This document shows, piece by piece, positions 9,369 through 18,107 of a stretch of 64,000 nt of DNA. Location of the stretch: assembly GCF_011193355.1 (NCBI RefSeq), contig NZ_CP049780.1, positions 2,782,169 through 2,846,168 of the forward strand. The letters are read 5' to 3'. The notes beneath the pieces were generated by a model. It was not told where the DNA came from. It saw nothing but the letters and a program-made list of their open reading frames with translations, and ran no database searches. The position numbers were made by a program, and so were the translations under genes. The DNA comes from Streptomyces sp. JB150. Lineage in GTDB: Bacteria > Actinomycetota > Actinomycetes > Streptomycetales > Streptomycetaceae. Position 1 is the stretch's first letter, and the number at the start of each line of letters is the position of its first letter.

Positions 9369-9725
9369 ATGTCCGTATCGGACGAGACCACCACCGTCAC
9401 CGACGGCATCATCCTGACCGACGCCGCCGCGTCCAAGGTCAAGGCGCTGCTCGACCAGGAAGGCCGCGACGACCTCGCGCTGCGCGTCGCCGTCCAGCCC
9501 GGCGGCTGCTCCGGCCTGCGCTACCAGCTGTTCTTCGACGAGCGTTCCCTCGACGGCGACGTGGAGAAGGACTTCGGCGGGGTCAAGGTCGTCACCGACC
9601 GGATGAGCGCCCCGTACCTGGGCGGCGCGACCATCGACTTCGTGGACACGATCGAGAAGCAGGGCTTCACGATCGACAACCCGAACGCGACGGGCTCCTG
9701 CGCCTGCGGCGACTCCTTCAGCTGA
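9369..9725 (+). CDS. erpA: A-type iron-sulfur carrier (ErpA/IscA/HesB family)
   Basis: A 118-residue Fe-S cluster carrier. The three family cysteines are present: Cys47 in QPGGCSGLRY, and Cys111 and Cys113 in the terminal GSCACGDSF. It receives clusters from a scaffold and delivers them to apo-enzymes. In this neighbourhood NadA, the Rieske protein and other Fe-S proteins are plausible clients (inference). The start is the ATG at 9369 with GGGAG about 9 bases upstream. It faces nadA divergently and is closed by a strong hairpin. Confidence 0.92.
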   Translation: MSVSDETTTVTDGIILTDAAASKVKALLDQEGRDDLALRVAVQPGGCSGLRYQLFFDERSLDGDVEKDFGGVKVVTDRMSAPYLGGATIDFVDTIEKQGFTIDNPNATGSCACGDSFS

Positions 9726-9747
9726 GCCGCGAGCCGAGTGAAGTGAG

Positions 9748-9784
9748 AGGCGGCGGTCCCTCCTGACGAGGGCCGCCGCCTTTC
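9748..9784 (+). terminator. terminator shared by converging genes
   Basis: AGGCGGCGG-TCCCTC pairs with GAGGG-CCGCCGCCT with a single-base bulge, loop CTGAC, followed by TTT. It sits between the Fe-S carrier gene and the convergent membrane-protein gene and can serve both directions. Confidence 0.75.
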
Positions 9785-9799
9785 GCGTACGCGCGTGCC

Positions 9800-11785
9800 T
9801 CAGCCCCGGGGCAGCCGCGCCCCCGGCTTCTCCAGCGGGATCGCCTCCCCGTCCGGGCCGACGACCTTCCGCTCGCCGAGCGGCTCGTCCAGCTCGACCG
9901 TGCGGTGGTGCGTCTTGGCGATCATGATGCAGACCTTGTCCGGCCAGGGCGTCTCGGTGACCGTGACCGTCACCTCGTCCGCGCTCTCCGACGCCGTCGC
10001 CTCGTAGTCCGCGCAGACCCCGCCGGTGAAGGCGACCGTCAGCTCCCTGCCCTCGGCGGTGTAGCCCTCCACCTTCACGTTCCGGCTCTCCGCGGGCGCG
10101 TCCGGTCCCGTCGGCCGCGGGCTCGGGTTCCCGCTCGGCTCCTCGGAGGGCGCGGGCGACGTCAGATAGCGCGGGTCGACGGCCGGGTACGCCACCGTGA
10201 AGCCCTCCTTCGCACCCGGTGCCCGCACCTCGAACAGCCAGGACGGCACCAGCGTCGGCCGCGCCTGCACGAAGTGCGAGGCCAGCCCGAACACCGCGTC
10301 CTCCACCACGATCGTCTCCCGCGGAGCGGCCGTCGCACCCGACGTCTCGCACGGCGCCTGCTCCCGGCCCTCCTCCAGCGGCACCGGAGTGGCGCAGCCG
10401 CCGATCCCGGCACGGTGGCCGGGCTCCTGCGCCGCGTTCAGCCGGTCCAGCGTCGCGCGCGCGTCCAGCACCGGATACGTGTGCCCCTTCACCGGCGCCT
10501 TCAGCTGCCCGCTGCCCGCGACCAGGTCACCCCGCGCACCGACCGTCAGCCCGGTCGGCCAGCCGTACGTCGGCAGCCCGCCGATCACCGGATCGGCGTT
10601 CACCACCCGCTGCGCGCCCGTCACCCGCGAGGCGTCCGCCCGCGCGGCGTCCTGCCCGAGCACCCTCAGCACCGGCGCCGCCGCCTCGCGCGCCGCCGCC
10701 TCGCTCACCGGGTCGCCGGACCCGGACGCGGGCGGCTTGGAGCAGACGGTGACGCTCTCGCAGTCATCGGTGCCGGGCGCGTACCGGTGGAACGTCCAGG
10801 TGCCGGGCGCCTGCCGGTTCACCTGGAGGCTCGGCCCCTGGCCGTCCTTGCCGGACCCGGCCTTCCAGGCCTGACCCTCGGCCACCGGCGTCCCGTCCAC
10901 CCCGAGCGCCGCCGCCAGCCGCGCGACCTCCTCCCGCGTGACCTCGCCCTTCGCCCAGTACACCGGCGCCGAGCCGGGGCCCTTCGGCAGATCGCCCGAG
11001 GCCCGGTACGTCACCCCGTTCGGGTCGGGCTCGCCGGGCGCGATGCCGTTCCCGGCGCCCTCCGCGTAACCGTCCAGAGCCAGCGGCGGGGGAGTGCCGC
11101 CCCCGGCCGGCGCACCGGCCCCGGAGCCCGCACCGCTCCCCGCGGAGCCCGCGAGGTAGGCCCCACCGCCCCCGGCCAGCAGCACGGCGGCGACCATGGC
11201 GGCGACGAGCACGGGGGAGCGCCGCCGGGAGGAACGCTCATCGCCGTCCCGCCCGGCCCCGGACACGGCGGACGCGACCAGCTCACCGTCCCCCGCGCCA
11301 CCCACGACCGCCTCCGACCGACCACCATCCACTCCGGCGACCGCCTCCGGCGAGCCGCCAGCCACTCCAGCGGCTCCCGCACCCCCAGCTGTCCGGGATC
11401 GACCGCCGTCCCCGCCGACGGCGTCCGGCCGGGCGCCGGCCGCTCCCGCGCCCCCGGCTGCCTCGGGCCGACCACCGTCCACTCCGGCGTCCCCGGCGAC
11501 AGCGTCCGGCCGGGCGCCGGCCGCTCCCGCGCCGACCGCCCCAACGGAAGCGGCTCCGCCAGAAGCGGTCCCAGCGGAAACGTCCCCGCCGGAAGCAGGC
11601 CCAGCGGAAGCAGCCCCAGCAGAAGCAGCCGCATCCGCCTCCGCGCCCAGCGCACTCGTCCTCGCGCTAGCCGCTCCCGCAGCGCCGTCCGCGCGGGAGG
11701 ACGGACCCTCGGAGCCGTCGTTCCTCTCGGCGGCGCCGGACTCGCCCACGACCTCGTCGTCGTTGTCGGGTCGCTCGGTGTTCAC
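9800..11785 (-). CDS. large low-complexity membrane protein of unknown function
   Basis: I do not recognise a functional family for this 661-residue protein. The first ~190 residues are extremely rich in Ala, Gly, Ser and Asp, with in-frame repeats (e.g. GAAGARPDAV). A 32-base exact repeat at 11421-11452 and 11502-11533 has an 81-base offset, i.e. 27 codons. A single transmembrane helix follows (VLVAAMVAAVLLAGGGGAYLA, ~205-225), then a ~430-residue extracytoplasmic region with acidic and Pro-rich stretches. This topology suggests a cytoplasmic disordered tail and an exported domain. An AAGGAG motif precedes the ATG. The repeats are likely to vary in length between strains. Confidence 0.8.
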   Translation of the reverse strand: MNTERPDNDDEVVGESGAAERNDGSEGPSSRADGAAGAASARTSALGAEADAAASAGAASAGPASGGDVSAGTASGGAASVGAVGAGAAGARPDAVAGDAGVDGGRPEAAGGAGAAGARPDAVGGDGGRSRTAGGAGAAGVAGGSPEAVAGVDGGRSEAVVGGAGDGELVASAVSGAGRDGDERSSRRRSPVLVAAMVAAVLLAGGGGAYLAGSAGSGAGSGAGAPAGGGTPPPLALDGYAEGAGNGIAPGEPDPNGVTYRASGDLPKGPGSAPVYWAKGEVTREEVARLAAALGVDGTPVAEGQAWKAGSGKDGQGPSLQVNRQAPGTWTFHRYAPGTDDCESVTVCSKPPASGSGDPVSEAAAREAAAPVLRVLGQDAARADASRVTGAQRVVNADPVIGGLPTYGWPTGLTVGARGDLVAGSGQLKAPVKGHTYPVLDARATLDRLNAAQEPGHRAGIGGCATPVPLEEGREQAPCETSGATAAPRETIVVEDAVFGLASHFVQARPTLVPSWLFEVRAPGAKEGFTVAYPAVDPRYLTSPAPSEEPSGNPSPRPTGPDAPAESRNVKVEGYTAEGRELTVAFTGGVCADYEATASESADEVTVTVTETPWPDKVCIMIAKTHHRTVELDEPLGERKVVGPDGEAIPLEKPGARLPRG

Positions 11786-11868
11786 CGCATCGCTCCTTCG
11801 GCCACACAGCTGTTACGGGGGACAGCGATGGGACGCGGCGGAGGAGCGCACGGTTCCCCGGCTACGGC

Positions 11869-12084
11869 TCAGTCGCCGTAGTCGGACATCGCGTCCAGCA
11901 GCCGCGCGGAGGCGACCGGCACCGACACGCCGTGGATCAGGGACGGGGAGACCGGCCGCGGCGCGTGCCGGTCGGGCACCGACCAGTGCGGCACCATCCG
12001 GGCGCAGTCGCCGCGCAGCGACGCCAGGTCGCCTTCGGGATCGGCCGGGGCCGGGGCGGGGGCGGACACCTTGAGGTTCGTCAT
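11869..12084 (-). CDS. small protein of unknown function (71 aa)
   Basis: This short ORF encodes a 71-residue protein with an Ala/Pro-rich start and a patterned C-terminal half ending DAMSDYGD. It lacks signal peptide, membrane segment or recognisable motif. It is upstream of and codirectional with the 661-residue membrane protein, 83 bases away. There is no clear Shine-Dalgarno sequence; TACGGT lies 6 bases before the ATG, compatible with a leaderless transcript. Codon use looks like a real gene, but short size keeps confidence moderate. Confidence 0.55.
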   Translation of the reverse strand: MTNLKVSAPAPAPADPEGDLASLRGDCARMVPHWSVPDRHAPRPVSPSLIHGVSVPVASARLLDAMSDYGD

Positions 12085-12170
12085 AGCGGCACCGTAGGCA
12101 TGGGGCGGCTCACGAAGAAAGATCTACTATCGGGTAGTTTTGTCGCCTTCAGGCCGGGCCCCGCACCGGG

Positions 12171-12176
12171 TAGCGT
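12171..12176 (+). promoter_or_regulatory. predicted -10 for the PfkB-family kinase gene
   Basis: TAGCGT would start transcription about 32 bases before the GTG at 12215, leaving room for the visible AGGAG ribosome site. Inferred from consensus only. Confidence 0.3.
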
Positions 12177-12214
12177 GAATTGTCATTACCCCTCCACTCA
12201 GGAGCGTCCACGCC

Positions 12215-13189
12215 GTGCGCATCGCAGTCACCGGCTCCATCGCCACCGACCACCTCATGACCTTCCCCGGCCGCTTCGCCGACCAGCTCGTCGCGGACCG
12301 GCTGCACACGGTCTCGCTCTCCTTCCTGGTCGACAACCTCGACGTCCGCCGCGGCGGCGTCGGCGCGAACATCGCCTTCGGCATGGGCCAGCTGGGCACG
12401 AAGCCGATCCTGGTCGGCGCGGCCGGCTTCGACTTCGACGAGTACCGCGCCTGGCTGGACCGGCACGGCGTCGACACCGGCTCGGTGCGGATCTCCGAGA
12501 CCCTGCACACCGCCCGCTTCGTCTGCACCACCGACGCCGACCACAACCAGATCGGCTCCTTCTACACCGGCGCGATGAGCGAGGCCCGGCTGATCGAGCT
12601 GAAGACGGTCGCGGACCGCGTCGGCGGCCTCGACCTGGTGCTGATCGGCGCCGACGACCCGGAGGCGATGCTGCGCCACACGGAGGAGTGCCGCTCCCGG
12701 AACATCCCCTTCGCCGCCGACTTCTCCCAGCAGATCGCCCGGATGAACGGCGAGGAGATCCGGATACTGCTGGAGGGCGCCACGTACCTGTTCTCCAACG
12801 AGTACGAGAAGGGCCTCATCGAGACCAAGACCGGCTGGAGTGACGAGGAGATCCTCGCCAGGGTCGGCCACCGCGTCACCACCCTCGGCTCGCGCGGCGT
12901 GCGGCTCGAGCGGGCCGGCGAGGACCCGATCGAGGTCGGCTGCCCGGACGAGGAGCGCAAGGCCGACCCCACGGGCGTCGGCGACGCCTTCCGCGCCGGC
13001 TTCCTGTCCGGCCTCGCCTGGGGCGTCTCCCTGGAGCGCGCCGCCCAGGTCGGCTGCATGCTCGCGACGCTGGTCATCGAGACGGTCGGCACCCAGGAGT
13101 ACCAGCTGCGCCGGGCGCACTTCATGGAGCGCTTCACCAAGGCGTACGGCGACGAGGCCGCGGCGGAGGTCCAGCAGCACCTGAGCTGA
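12215..13189 (+). CDS. PfkB-family carbohydrate/nucleoside kinase
   Basis: A 324-residue ribokinase-superfamily enzyme, closest in feel to adenosine-kinase-like members. The N-terminal substrate-binding glycine motif is RRGGVGANIAFGMGQLG (~45-61). The C-terminal PfkB signature with catalytic Asp is DPTGVGDAFRAGFLSGL (~250-266). It should transfer the ATP gamma-phosphate to a sugar or nucleoside hydroxyl; the exact substrate is not decided by sequence. GTG start with CAGGAG 11 bases upstream. It is convergent with the desulfurase gene across a perfect palindrome. Confidence 0.9.
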   Translation: MRIAVTGSIATDHLMTFPGRFADQLVADRLHTVSLSFLVDNLDVRRGGVGANIAFGMGQLGTKPILVGAAGFDFDEYRAWLDRHGVDTGSVRISETLHTARFVCTTDADHNQIGSFYTGAMSEARLIELKTVADRVGGLDLVLIGADDPEAMLRHTEECRSRNIPFAADFSQQIARMNGEEIRILLEGATYLFSNEYEKGLIETKTGWSDEEILARVGHRVTTLGSRGVRLERAGEDPIEVGCPDEERKADPTGVGDAFRAGFLSGLAWGVSLERAAQVGCMLATLVIETVGTQEYQLRRAHFMERFTKAYGDEAAAEVQQHLS

Positions 13190-13202
13190 TTCCCGCGCTG
13201 AT

Positions 13203-13220
13203 TCCCGCCCGCGGGCGGGA
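13203..13220. terminator. bidirectional terminator between convergent genes
   Basis: TCCCGCCCGCGGGCGGGA is an 18-bp perfect palindrome lying 13 bases after the kinase stop and 12 bases before the end of the convergent desulfurase gene. Confidence 0.65.
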
Positions 13221-13231
13221 GGGAGGTGCCC

Positions 13232-14608
13232 TCAGCCGGAGCGGCGCACCAGGTACGCCGCTCCCCGCTCCGCCGGCTCCTCGCCCACGTACTCCTGCCC
13301 GCGCATCTCGCACCACGCCGGGATGTCCAGGCGCGCGGCCTCGTCGTCCGACAGGACCCGGACGAGGCCGCCCACCGGCACCTCGCCGATGACCTTGGCC
13401 AGCTCGATGACCGGGATCGGGCAGCGCTTGCCGAGGGAGTCCACGACCAGGACGTCGTCGCGCACGGCGGTCTCGGCCACCGGCGCGCCCAGCTTCTCCC
13501 GCACCCCGGCCACCGCCCGCGGCAGCACCTCCAGGAACCCGTCGACGTCCTCGGAGACCGCCCCGAAGGGCAGCGACACCCGCACATTGCCCTCGCTCAG
13601 CACCCCCATCGCCTTCAGCACGTGGCTGGGCGTCAGGGTGCTGCTGGTGCAGGACGAGCCGGACGAGACCGAGAAGCCCTCCCGGTCCAGCTCGTGCAGC
13701 AGCGCCTCGCCGTCGACATAGAGACACGAGAAGGTGACGATCCCCGGCAGCCGCCGCTCCGGGTCGCCCACCACCTCGACGTCCGGCACCAGTTCCGGCA
13801 CCCGCGCCCGGATCCGGTGCGTCAGCTCCCGCAGCCGTACCGCCTCGGCGTCCGCCTCCGCCCGTACGGCCCGCAGCGAGGCCGCCGCCGCCACGATCGC
13901 GGGGATGTTCTCGAAGCCGGGAGCCCGGCCCGACTCCCGCTCGTCCGCCGGTCCCTGCGGCGCGAACCGCACGCCCTTGCGGACGACGAGCAGTCCGACC
14001 CCGGACGGCCCGCCCCACTTGTGGGCGCTCGCCGTCAGCACGGACCAGTCGCCCGCGACCGGACCCCAGGCCAGCGACTGCGCCGCGTCCACCAGCAGCG
14101 GCACCCCGGCCGCCCGGCAGATCTCGGCCACCTCGGCCACCGGCTGCACGGTGCCCACCTCGTGGTTGGCCGACTGCAGGCAGGCCAGCGCGGTGTCCGC
14201 GCGCAGGGCTCCCGCGTACGCCGCGGGGCTGACGGCGCCGGTGCGGTCCACCGCGACCCGCGTGACCGTGCCGCCGTCCGCCTCGTGGGACTCCGCCGAA
14301 TGCAGTACCGAGGAATGTTCGACGGCTGACACGATCAGGTGGCGCCCCACCCTCCGCCGGCCCGCCAACGCGCCCGAGACGCCCGCGTGCACGGCCCGGG
14401 TGCCGGAGGAGGTGAACACCAGCTCGTCGGGTCGGCAGCCGACCGCCTCGGCGGCCGCCTCCCGCGCCGCGTCCAGCAGCATCCGGGCCTTGCGCCCTTC
14501 CCGGTACAACCGGGCCGGATCCGCCCATCCCTCATCCAGGGAGGCCGCCAACGCCTGCCGGGCGACGGGGTGCAGGGGAGCGGCGGAAGCGGCATCGAAG
14601 TAGGCCAT
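13232..14608 (-). CDS. cysteine desulfurase fused to a C-terminal TusA/SirA-like domain
   Basis: A 458-residue two-domain sulfur enzyme. Residues ~1-370 are a class V PLP aminotransferase fold: the PLP lysine is in TASAHKWGG, the Asp ligand in LLVDAAQSL, and the persulfide cysteine in a loop SSGSSCTSS. From ~385 a TusA-type domain begins (VVDSLGKRCPIPVIELAK) with its CPxP motif. The enzyme would take sulfur from cysteine and hand it intramolecularly to the TusA cysteine. Such relays feed thiolation, Moco or Fe-S pathways; which one is not evident here. ctaC is divergent about 290 bases away. Confidence 0.9.
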   Translation of the reverse strand: MAYFDAASAAPLHPVARQALAASLDEGWADPARLYREGRKARMLLDAAREAAAEAVGCRPDELVFTSSGTRAVHAGVSGALAGRRRVGRHLIVSAVEHSSVLHSAESHEADGGTVTRVAVDRTGAVSPAAYAGALRADTALACLQSANHEVGTVQPVAEVAEICRAAGVPLLVDAAQSLAWGPVAGDWSVLTASAHKWGGPSGVGLLVVRKGVRFAPQGPADERESGRAPGFENIPAIVAAAASLRAVRAEADAEAVRLRELTHRIRARVPELVPDVEVVGDPERRLPGIVTFSCLYVDGEALLHELDREGFSVSSGSSCTSSTLTPSHVLKAMGVLSEGNVRVSLPFGAVSEDVDGFLEVLPRAVAGVREKLGAPVAETAVRDDVLVVDSLGKRCPIPVIELAKVIGEVPVGGLVRVLSDDEAARLDIPAWCEMRGQEYVGEEPAERGAAYLVRRSG

Positions 14609-14895
14609 ACGGCAACGCTAAACCCCCCGGCCGGCCCTCACCCGCAAGGGGCACGGGGCCGGGCCGGCGGCGGCTCCGCCACGGGGTGCGACCAGCCCGG
14701 ACGACCCCCCACCCGCCAATCCAGCGAACCCACCGAGTGACTAGGCACCCCTCCTCGCGAAGCCCCGAAGAGGGTGGGCTAGGGTTTGGTCCGCATAAAC
14801 ATCCAAACCCCTGCCCGACGCAGGGCGGCGACCGACCAGCGAGAAGGCCAGGCCGCAGCCGATCCGCGCGGGCGAGACTCTCGGGAAGGCGCTAC

Positions 14896-15855
14896 GTGAG
14901 TCCCAACGGCTCCGACCGCTCGCCGCGGCGCCCGATGCGGCGGAAGCTGCTGCAGGCACTGACCGCGGGCCTGGTCCTGGCGACCGCCACCGGTTGCACA
15001 TGGGAGGACTTCCCCCGCCTTGGCATGCCCACCCCCACCACGGAAGAGGCGCCGATCGTCCTCTCCCTGTGGCAGGGCTCCTGGGCTGCCGCGCTCGCCG
15101 TCGGCGTGCTGGTGTGGGGCTTGATCCTTTGGAGTGCCATCTTCCACCGGCGCAGCCGCACCAAGGTGGAGATCCCTCCGCAGACCCGGTACAACGTGCC
15201 GATCGAGGCGCTGTACACGGTCGTACCGATCATCATCGTGTCGGTCCTCTTCTACTTCACGGCTCGCGACGAGTCGAAGCTGCTCTCCATGGACAAGAAG
15301 CCCGACGTCACGGTCAACGTGGTCGGCTTCCAGTGGAGCTGGTGCTTCAACTACATCGAGAACGTCGAGGGTTCCACCGGCGACGCCAAGACCGCCAAGG
15401 AACTGGACGCGGTCCCCGACCGCTACAAGAAGGACTTCCCGGCGAACGCCGGCGGCGTCTACACCTGCGGTGTCCCCGGTGACCGCAACCCGCAGACCGG
15501 CAACCCCGGCCCCACCCTGTGGCTGCCGAAGGGCAAGACGGTCCGCTTCGTCCTGACCTCCCGGGACGTCATCCACTCGTTCTGGGTGGTGCCGTTCCTG
15601 ATGAAGCAGGACGTCATCCCGGGCCACCCGAACGCCTTCCAGGTGACCCCGAACCGTGAGGGCACGTTCCTGGGCAAGTGCGCCGAGCTGTGCGGCAACG
15701 ACCACTCCCGGATGCTGTTCAACGTGAAGGTCGTCTCGCCGGAGCGCTACGAGCAGCACCTGAAGGAGCTGGCCGAGAAGGGCCAGACCGGTTACGTGCC
15801 CGCCGGTATCGAGCAGTCCGAGCACGCGAAGGACCGGGAGGCGAACGTCCTGTGA
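14896..15855 (+). CDS. ctaC: cytochrome c oxidase subunit II (lipoprotein, CuA)
   Basis: A 319-residue subunit II of the aa3 oxidase, carrying the CuA centre that accepts electrons from the cytochrome bcc complex. The N-terminus is a lipoprotein signal ending ATGC (lipidated Cys34). Two transmembrane helices follow (~57-85 and ~107-127), then the periplasmic-side cupredoxin domain with [15 protein letters not shown] supplying Cys, Glu, Cys, His and Met ligands. GTG 14896 is preferred over an upstream in-frame ATG because GGGAAGG lies 6 bases before it and the lipoprotein signal then has proper length. It overlaps ctaD by four bases. Confidence 0.96.
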   Translation: MSPNGSDRSPRRPMRRKLLQALTAGLVLATATGCTWEDFPRLGMPTPTTEEAPIVLSLWQGSWAAALAVGVLVWGLILWSAIFHRRSRTKVEIPPQTRYNVPIEALYTVVPIIIVSVLFYFTARDESKLLSMDKKPDVTVNVVGFQWSWCFNYIENVEGSTGDAKTAKELDAVPDRYKKDFPANAGGVYTCGVPGDRNPQTGNPGPTLWLPKGKTVRFVLTSRDVIHSFWVVPFLMKQDVIPGHPNAFQVTPNREGTFLGKCAELCGNDHSRMLFNVKVVSPERYEQHLKELAEKGQTGYVPAGIEQSEHAKDREANVL

Positions 15856-17582
15856 GTATCGTCAACGAACCCGCAGGTGCCCCCGAGGCAGGCACCTACG
15901 AGAACGAACTGCCGGTCCGGCGCAAGCAGCCCGGCAACATCGTGGTGAAGTGGCTGACGACCACCGACCACAAGACCATCGGAACGCTGTACCTGACGAC
16001 GTCGTTCGCGTTCTTCTGCATCGGCGGCATCCTGGCGCTGTTCATGCGCGCCGAGCTGGCCCGTCCGGGTCTGCAGATGATGTCGAACGAGCAGTTCAAC
16101 CAGGCGTTCACGATGCACGGCACGATCATGCTGCTGATGTTCGCGACGCCGCTGTTCGCGGGCTTCGCGAACTGGATCATGCCGCTGCAGATCGGCGCCC
16201 CCGACGTCGCGTTCCCGCGGCTGAACATGTTCGCCTACTGGCTGTACCTGTTCGGCTCGCTGATCGCGGTGGGCGGCTTCCTCACCCCGAACGGCGCCGC
16301 CAGCTTCGGCTGGTTCGCCTACACCCCGCTGTCCGACGCGGTCCGCTCGCCGGGCCTCGGCTCCGACATGTGGATCATGGGCCTGGCCTTCTCCGGCTTC
16401 GGCACCATCCTCGGCGCGGTCAACTTCATCACCACGATCATCTGCATGCGCGCCCCCGGCATGACGATGTTCCGCATGCCGATCTTCACCTGGAACGTCC
16501 TGCTGACCGGTGTCCTGGTCCTGCTGGCCTTCCCGGTCCTGGCCGCCGCGCTGTTCGCCCTGGAGGCGGACCGCAAGTTCGGGGCGCACATCTTCGACGC
16601 GGCCAACGGCGGCGCCTTGCTGTGGCAGCACCTCTTCTGGTTCTTCGGACACCCGGAGGTGTACATCATCGCCCTGCCGTTCTTCGGCATCATCAGTGAG
16701 GTCATCCCGGTCTTCTCCCGCAAGCCGATGTTCGGCTACTGGGGTCTGGTCGCGGCGACCATCGCGATCGCCGGCCTGTCCGTGACCGTGTGGGCGCACC
16801 ACATGTACGTCACCGGCGGTGTGCTGCTGCCGTTCTTCTCCTTCATGACGTTCCTCATCGCCGTCCCGACCGGTGTGAAGTTCTTCAACTGGATCGGCAC
16901 GATGTGGAAGGGCTCGCTGTCCTTCGAGACACCGATGCTCTGGGCGACCGGCTTCCTGATCACCTTCACCTTCGGTGGTCTGACCGGTGTCATCCTGGCC
17001 TCGCCGCCCATGGACTTCCACATCTCCGACTCGTACTTCGTGGTGGCCCACTTCCACTACGTGGTCTTCGGCACGGTCGTCTTCGCGATGTTCTCCGGCT
17101 TCCACTTCTGGTGGCCGAAGTTCACCGGCAAGATGCTCGACGAGCGCCTGGGCAAGATCACCTTCTGGACGCTGTTCGTCGGCTTCCACGGCACCTTCCT
17201 GGTGCAGCACTGGCTGGGCGCCGAGGGCATGCCGCGCCGGTACGCCGACTACCTGGCGGCCGACGGCTTCACCGCCCTGAACACGATCTCCACGATCAGC
17301 TCGTTCGTCCTGGGCGCGTCGATCCTGCCGTTCTTCTACAACGTCTGGAAGACCGCCAAGTACGGCAAGCCGGTCGGCGTGGACGACCCGTGGGGCTACG
17401 GCCGCTCCCTGGAGTGGGCGACCTCCTGCCCGCCGCCGCGGCACAACTTCATCACCCTGCCGCGGATCCGCAGCGAATCCCCGGCGTTCGACCTGCACCA
17501 CCCCGACATCGCCGCCCTCGAGCAGCTTGAGAACGACGGCAAGCGGGACGCGCTCGTGGGCAGCAAGGAGGCCGGCAAGTGA
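15852..17582 (+). CDS. ctaD: cytochrome c oxidase subunit I
   Basis: A 576-residue catalytic subunit of the aa3 oxidase, with about 12 transmembrane helices. It reduces O2 at the heme a3-CuB centre and pumps protons. The low-spin heme ligand is in [12 protein letters not shown]. The CuB/tyrosine region is [13 protein letters not shown], with downstream VWAHHMYV and [10 protein letters not shown]. The start GTG overlaps the ctaC stop (GTGA), and the stop overlaps ctaF in the same way, so the three genes are translationally coupled. Confidence 0.97.
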   Translation: MSIVNEPAGAPEAGTYENELPVRRKQPGNIVVKWLTTTDHKTIGTLYLTTSFAFFCIGGILALFMRAELARPGLQMMSNEQFNQAFTMHGTIMLLMFATPLFAGFANWIMPLQIGAPDVAFPRLNMFAYWLYLFGSLIAVGGFLTPNGAASFGWFAYTPLSDAVRSPGLGSDMWIMGLAFSGFGTILGAVNFITTIICMRAPGMTMFRMPIFTWNVLLTGVLVLLAFPVLAAALFALEADRKFGAHIFDAANGGALLWQHLFWFFGHPEVYIIALPFFGIISEVIPVFSRKPMFGYWGLVAATIAIAGLSVTVWAHHMYVTGGVLLPFFSFMTFLIAVPTGVKFFNWIGTMWKGSLSFETPMLWATGFLITFTFGGLTGVILASPPMDFHISDSYFVVAHFHYVVFGTVVFAMFSGFHFWWPKFTGKMLDERLGKITFWTLFVGFHGTFLVQHWLGAEGMPRRYADYLAADGFTALNTISTISSFVLGASILPFFYNVWKTAKYGKPVGVDDPWGYGRSLEWATSCPPPRHNFITLPRIRSESPAFDLHHPDIAALEQLENDGKRDALVGSKEAGK

Positions 17583-17977
17583 AGATCCAGGGCAAGATGT
17601 TCATGTGGCTGAGCGTCTTCGTCCTCGCCATGGCGGTCGTCTATGGCGTGTGGTCGAAGGAGCCGGCCGGCACCACGGCCCTCTTCCTGGCCTTCGGCCT
17701 GTGCATCATGATCGGCTTCTACCTCGGCTTCACGGCCAAGCGGGTCGACGTCGGTGCGCAGGACAACCTGGAGGCGGACGTCGCGGACGACGCCGGCGAG
17801 CTGGGCTTCTTCAGCCCGCACAGCTGGCAGCCGCTGTCCCTGGCGATCGGCGGCGCCCTCGCCTTCCTCGGTGTCGCGGTCGGCTGGTGGCTGCTGTACT
17901 TCGCCTTCCCGGTCATCCTGATCGGCATCTTCGGCTGGGTCTTCGAGTACTACCGCGGTGAGAACCGCACCCAGTAG
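17579..17977 (+). CDS. ctaF: cytochrome c oxidase subunit IV (actinobacterial type)
   Basis: A 132-residue membrane protein with four hydrophobic segments (~7-25, ~32-50, ~84-104 and ~106-124) and a short acidic loop ([14 protein letters not shown]). It matches the small subunit IV of the actinobacterial aa3 oxidase, which completes the complex. GTG start overlapping ctaD; a very strong hairpin follows, closing the ctaCDF transcription unit. Confidence 0.93.
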   Translation: MKIQGKMFMWLSVFVLAMAVVYGVWSKEPAGTTALFLAFGLCIMIGFYLGFTAKRVDVGAQDNLEADVADDAGELGFFSPHSWQPLSLAIGGALAFLGVAVGWWLLYFAFPVILIGIFGWVFEYYRGENRTQ

Positions 17978-17992
17978 CACACGCCGAGCCCA

Positions 17993-18032
17993 CGGGAGCC
18001 CGGACACTCCGAAAGGAGCGTCCGGGCTCCCG
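17993..18032 (+). terminator. strong terminator after ctaCDF
   Basis: An 18-base arm beginning CGGGAGCCCGGAC pairs with 18015-18032 with one mismatch, around a stable GAAA tetraloop. It lies 16 bases downstream of the ctaF stop. Confidence 0.9.
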
Positions 18033-18095
18033 CGTTCGCAGCAGCCGCCGTCCCCCGCCCGGCTCACCCAGCGCGCCCCGCCGCAGGGCGCTCCC

Positions 18096-18101
18096 TAGCG
18101 T
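18096..18101 (+). promoter_or_regulatory. predicted -10 (leaderless) for the L,D-transpeptidase gene
   Basis: TAGCGT is 6 bases before the ATG at 18108 and no ribosome site is present. Confidence 0.45.
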
Positions 18102-18107
18102 GAGCTC

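Noticed and set aside
12126-12138. ACTA-TCGGG-TAGT inverted repeat between the small ORF and the PfkB-like gene
   Set aside because: Only four-base arms; too short to separate from chance without comparative data.
14747-14776. CACCCCTC...GAGGGTG hairpin upstream of ctaC
   Set aside because: Stem is short with a bulge and a long loop; it may be part of the leader, but the evidence is weak.
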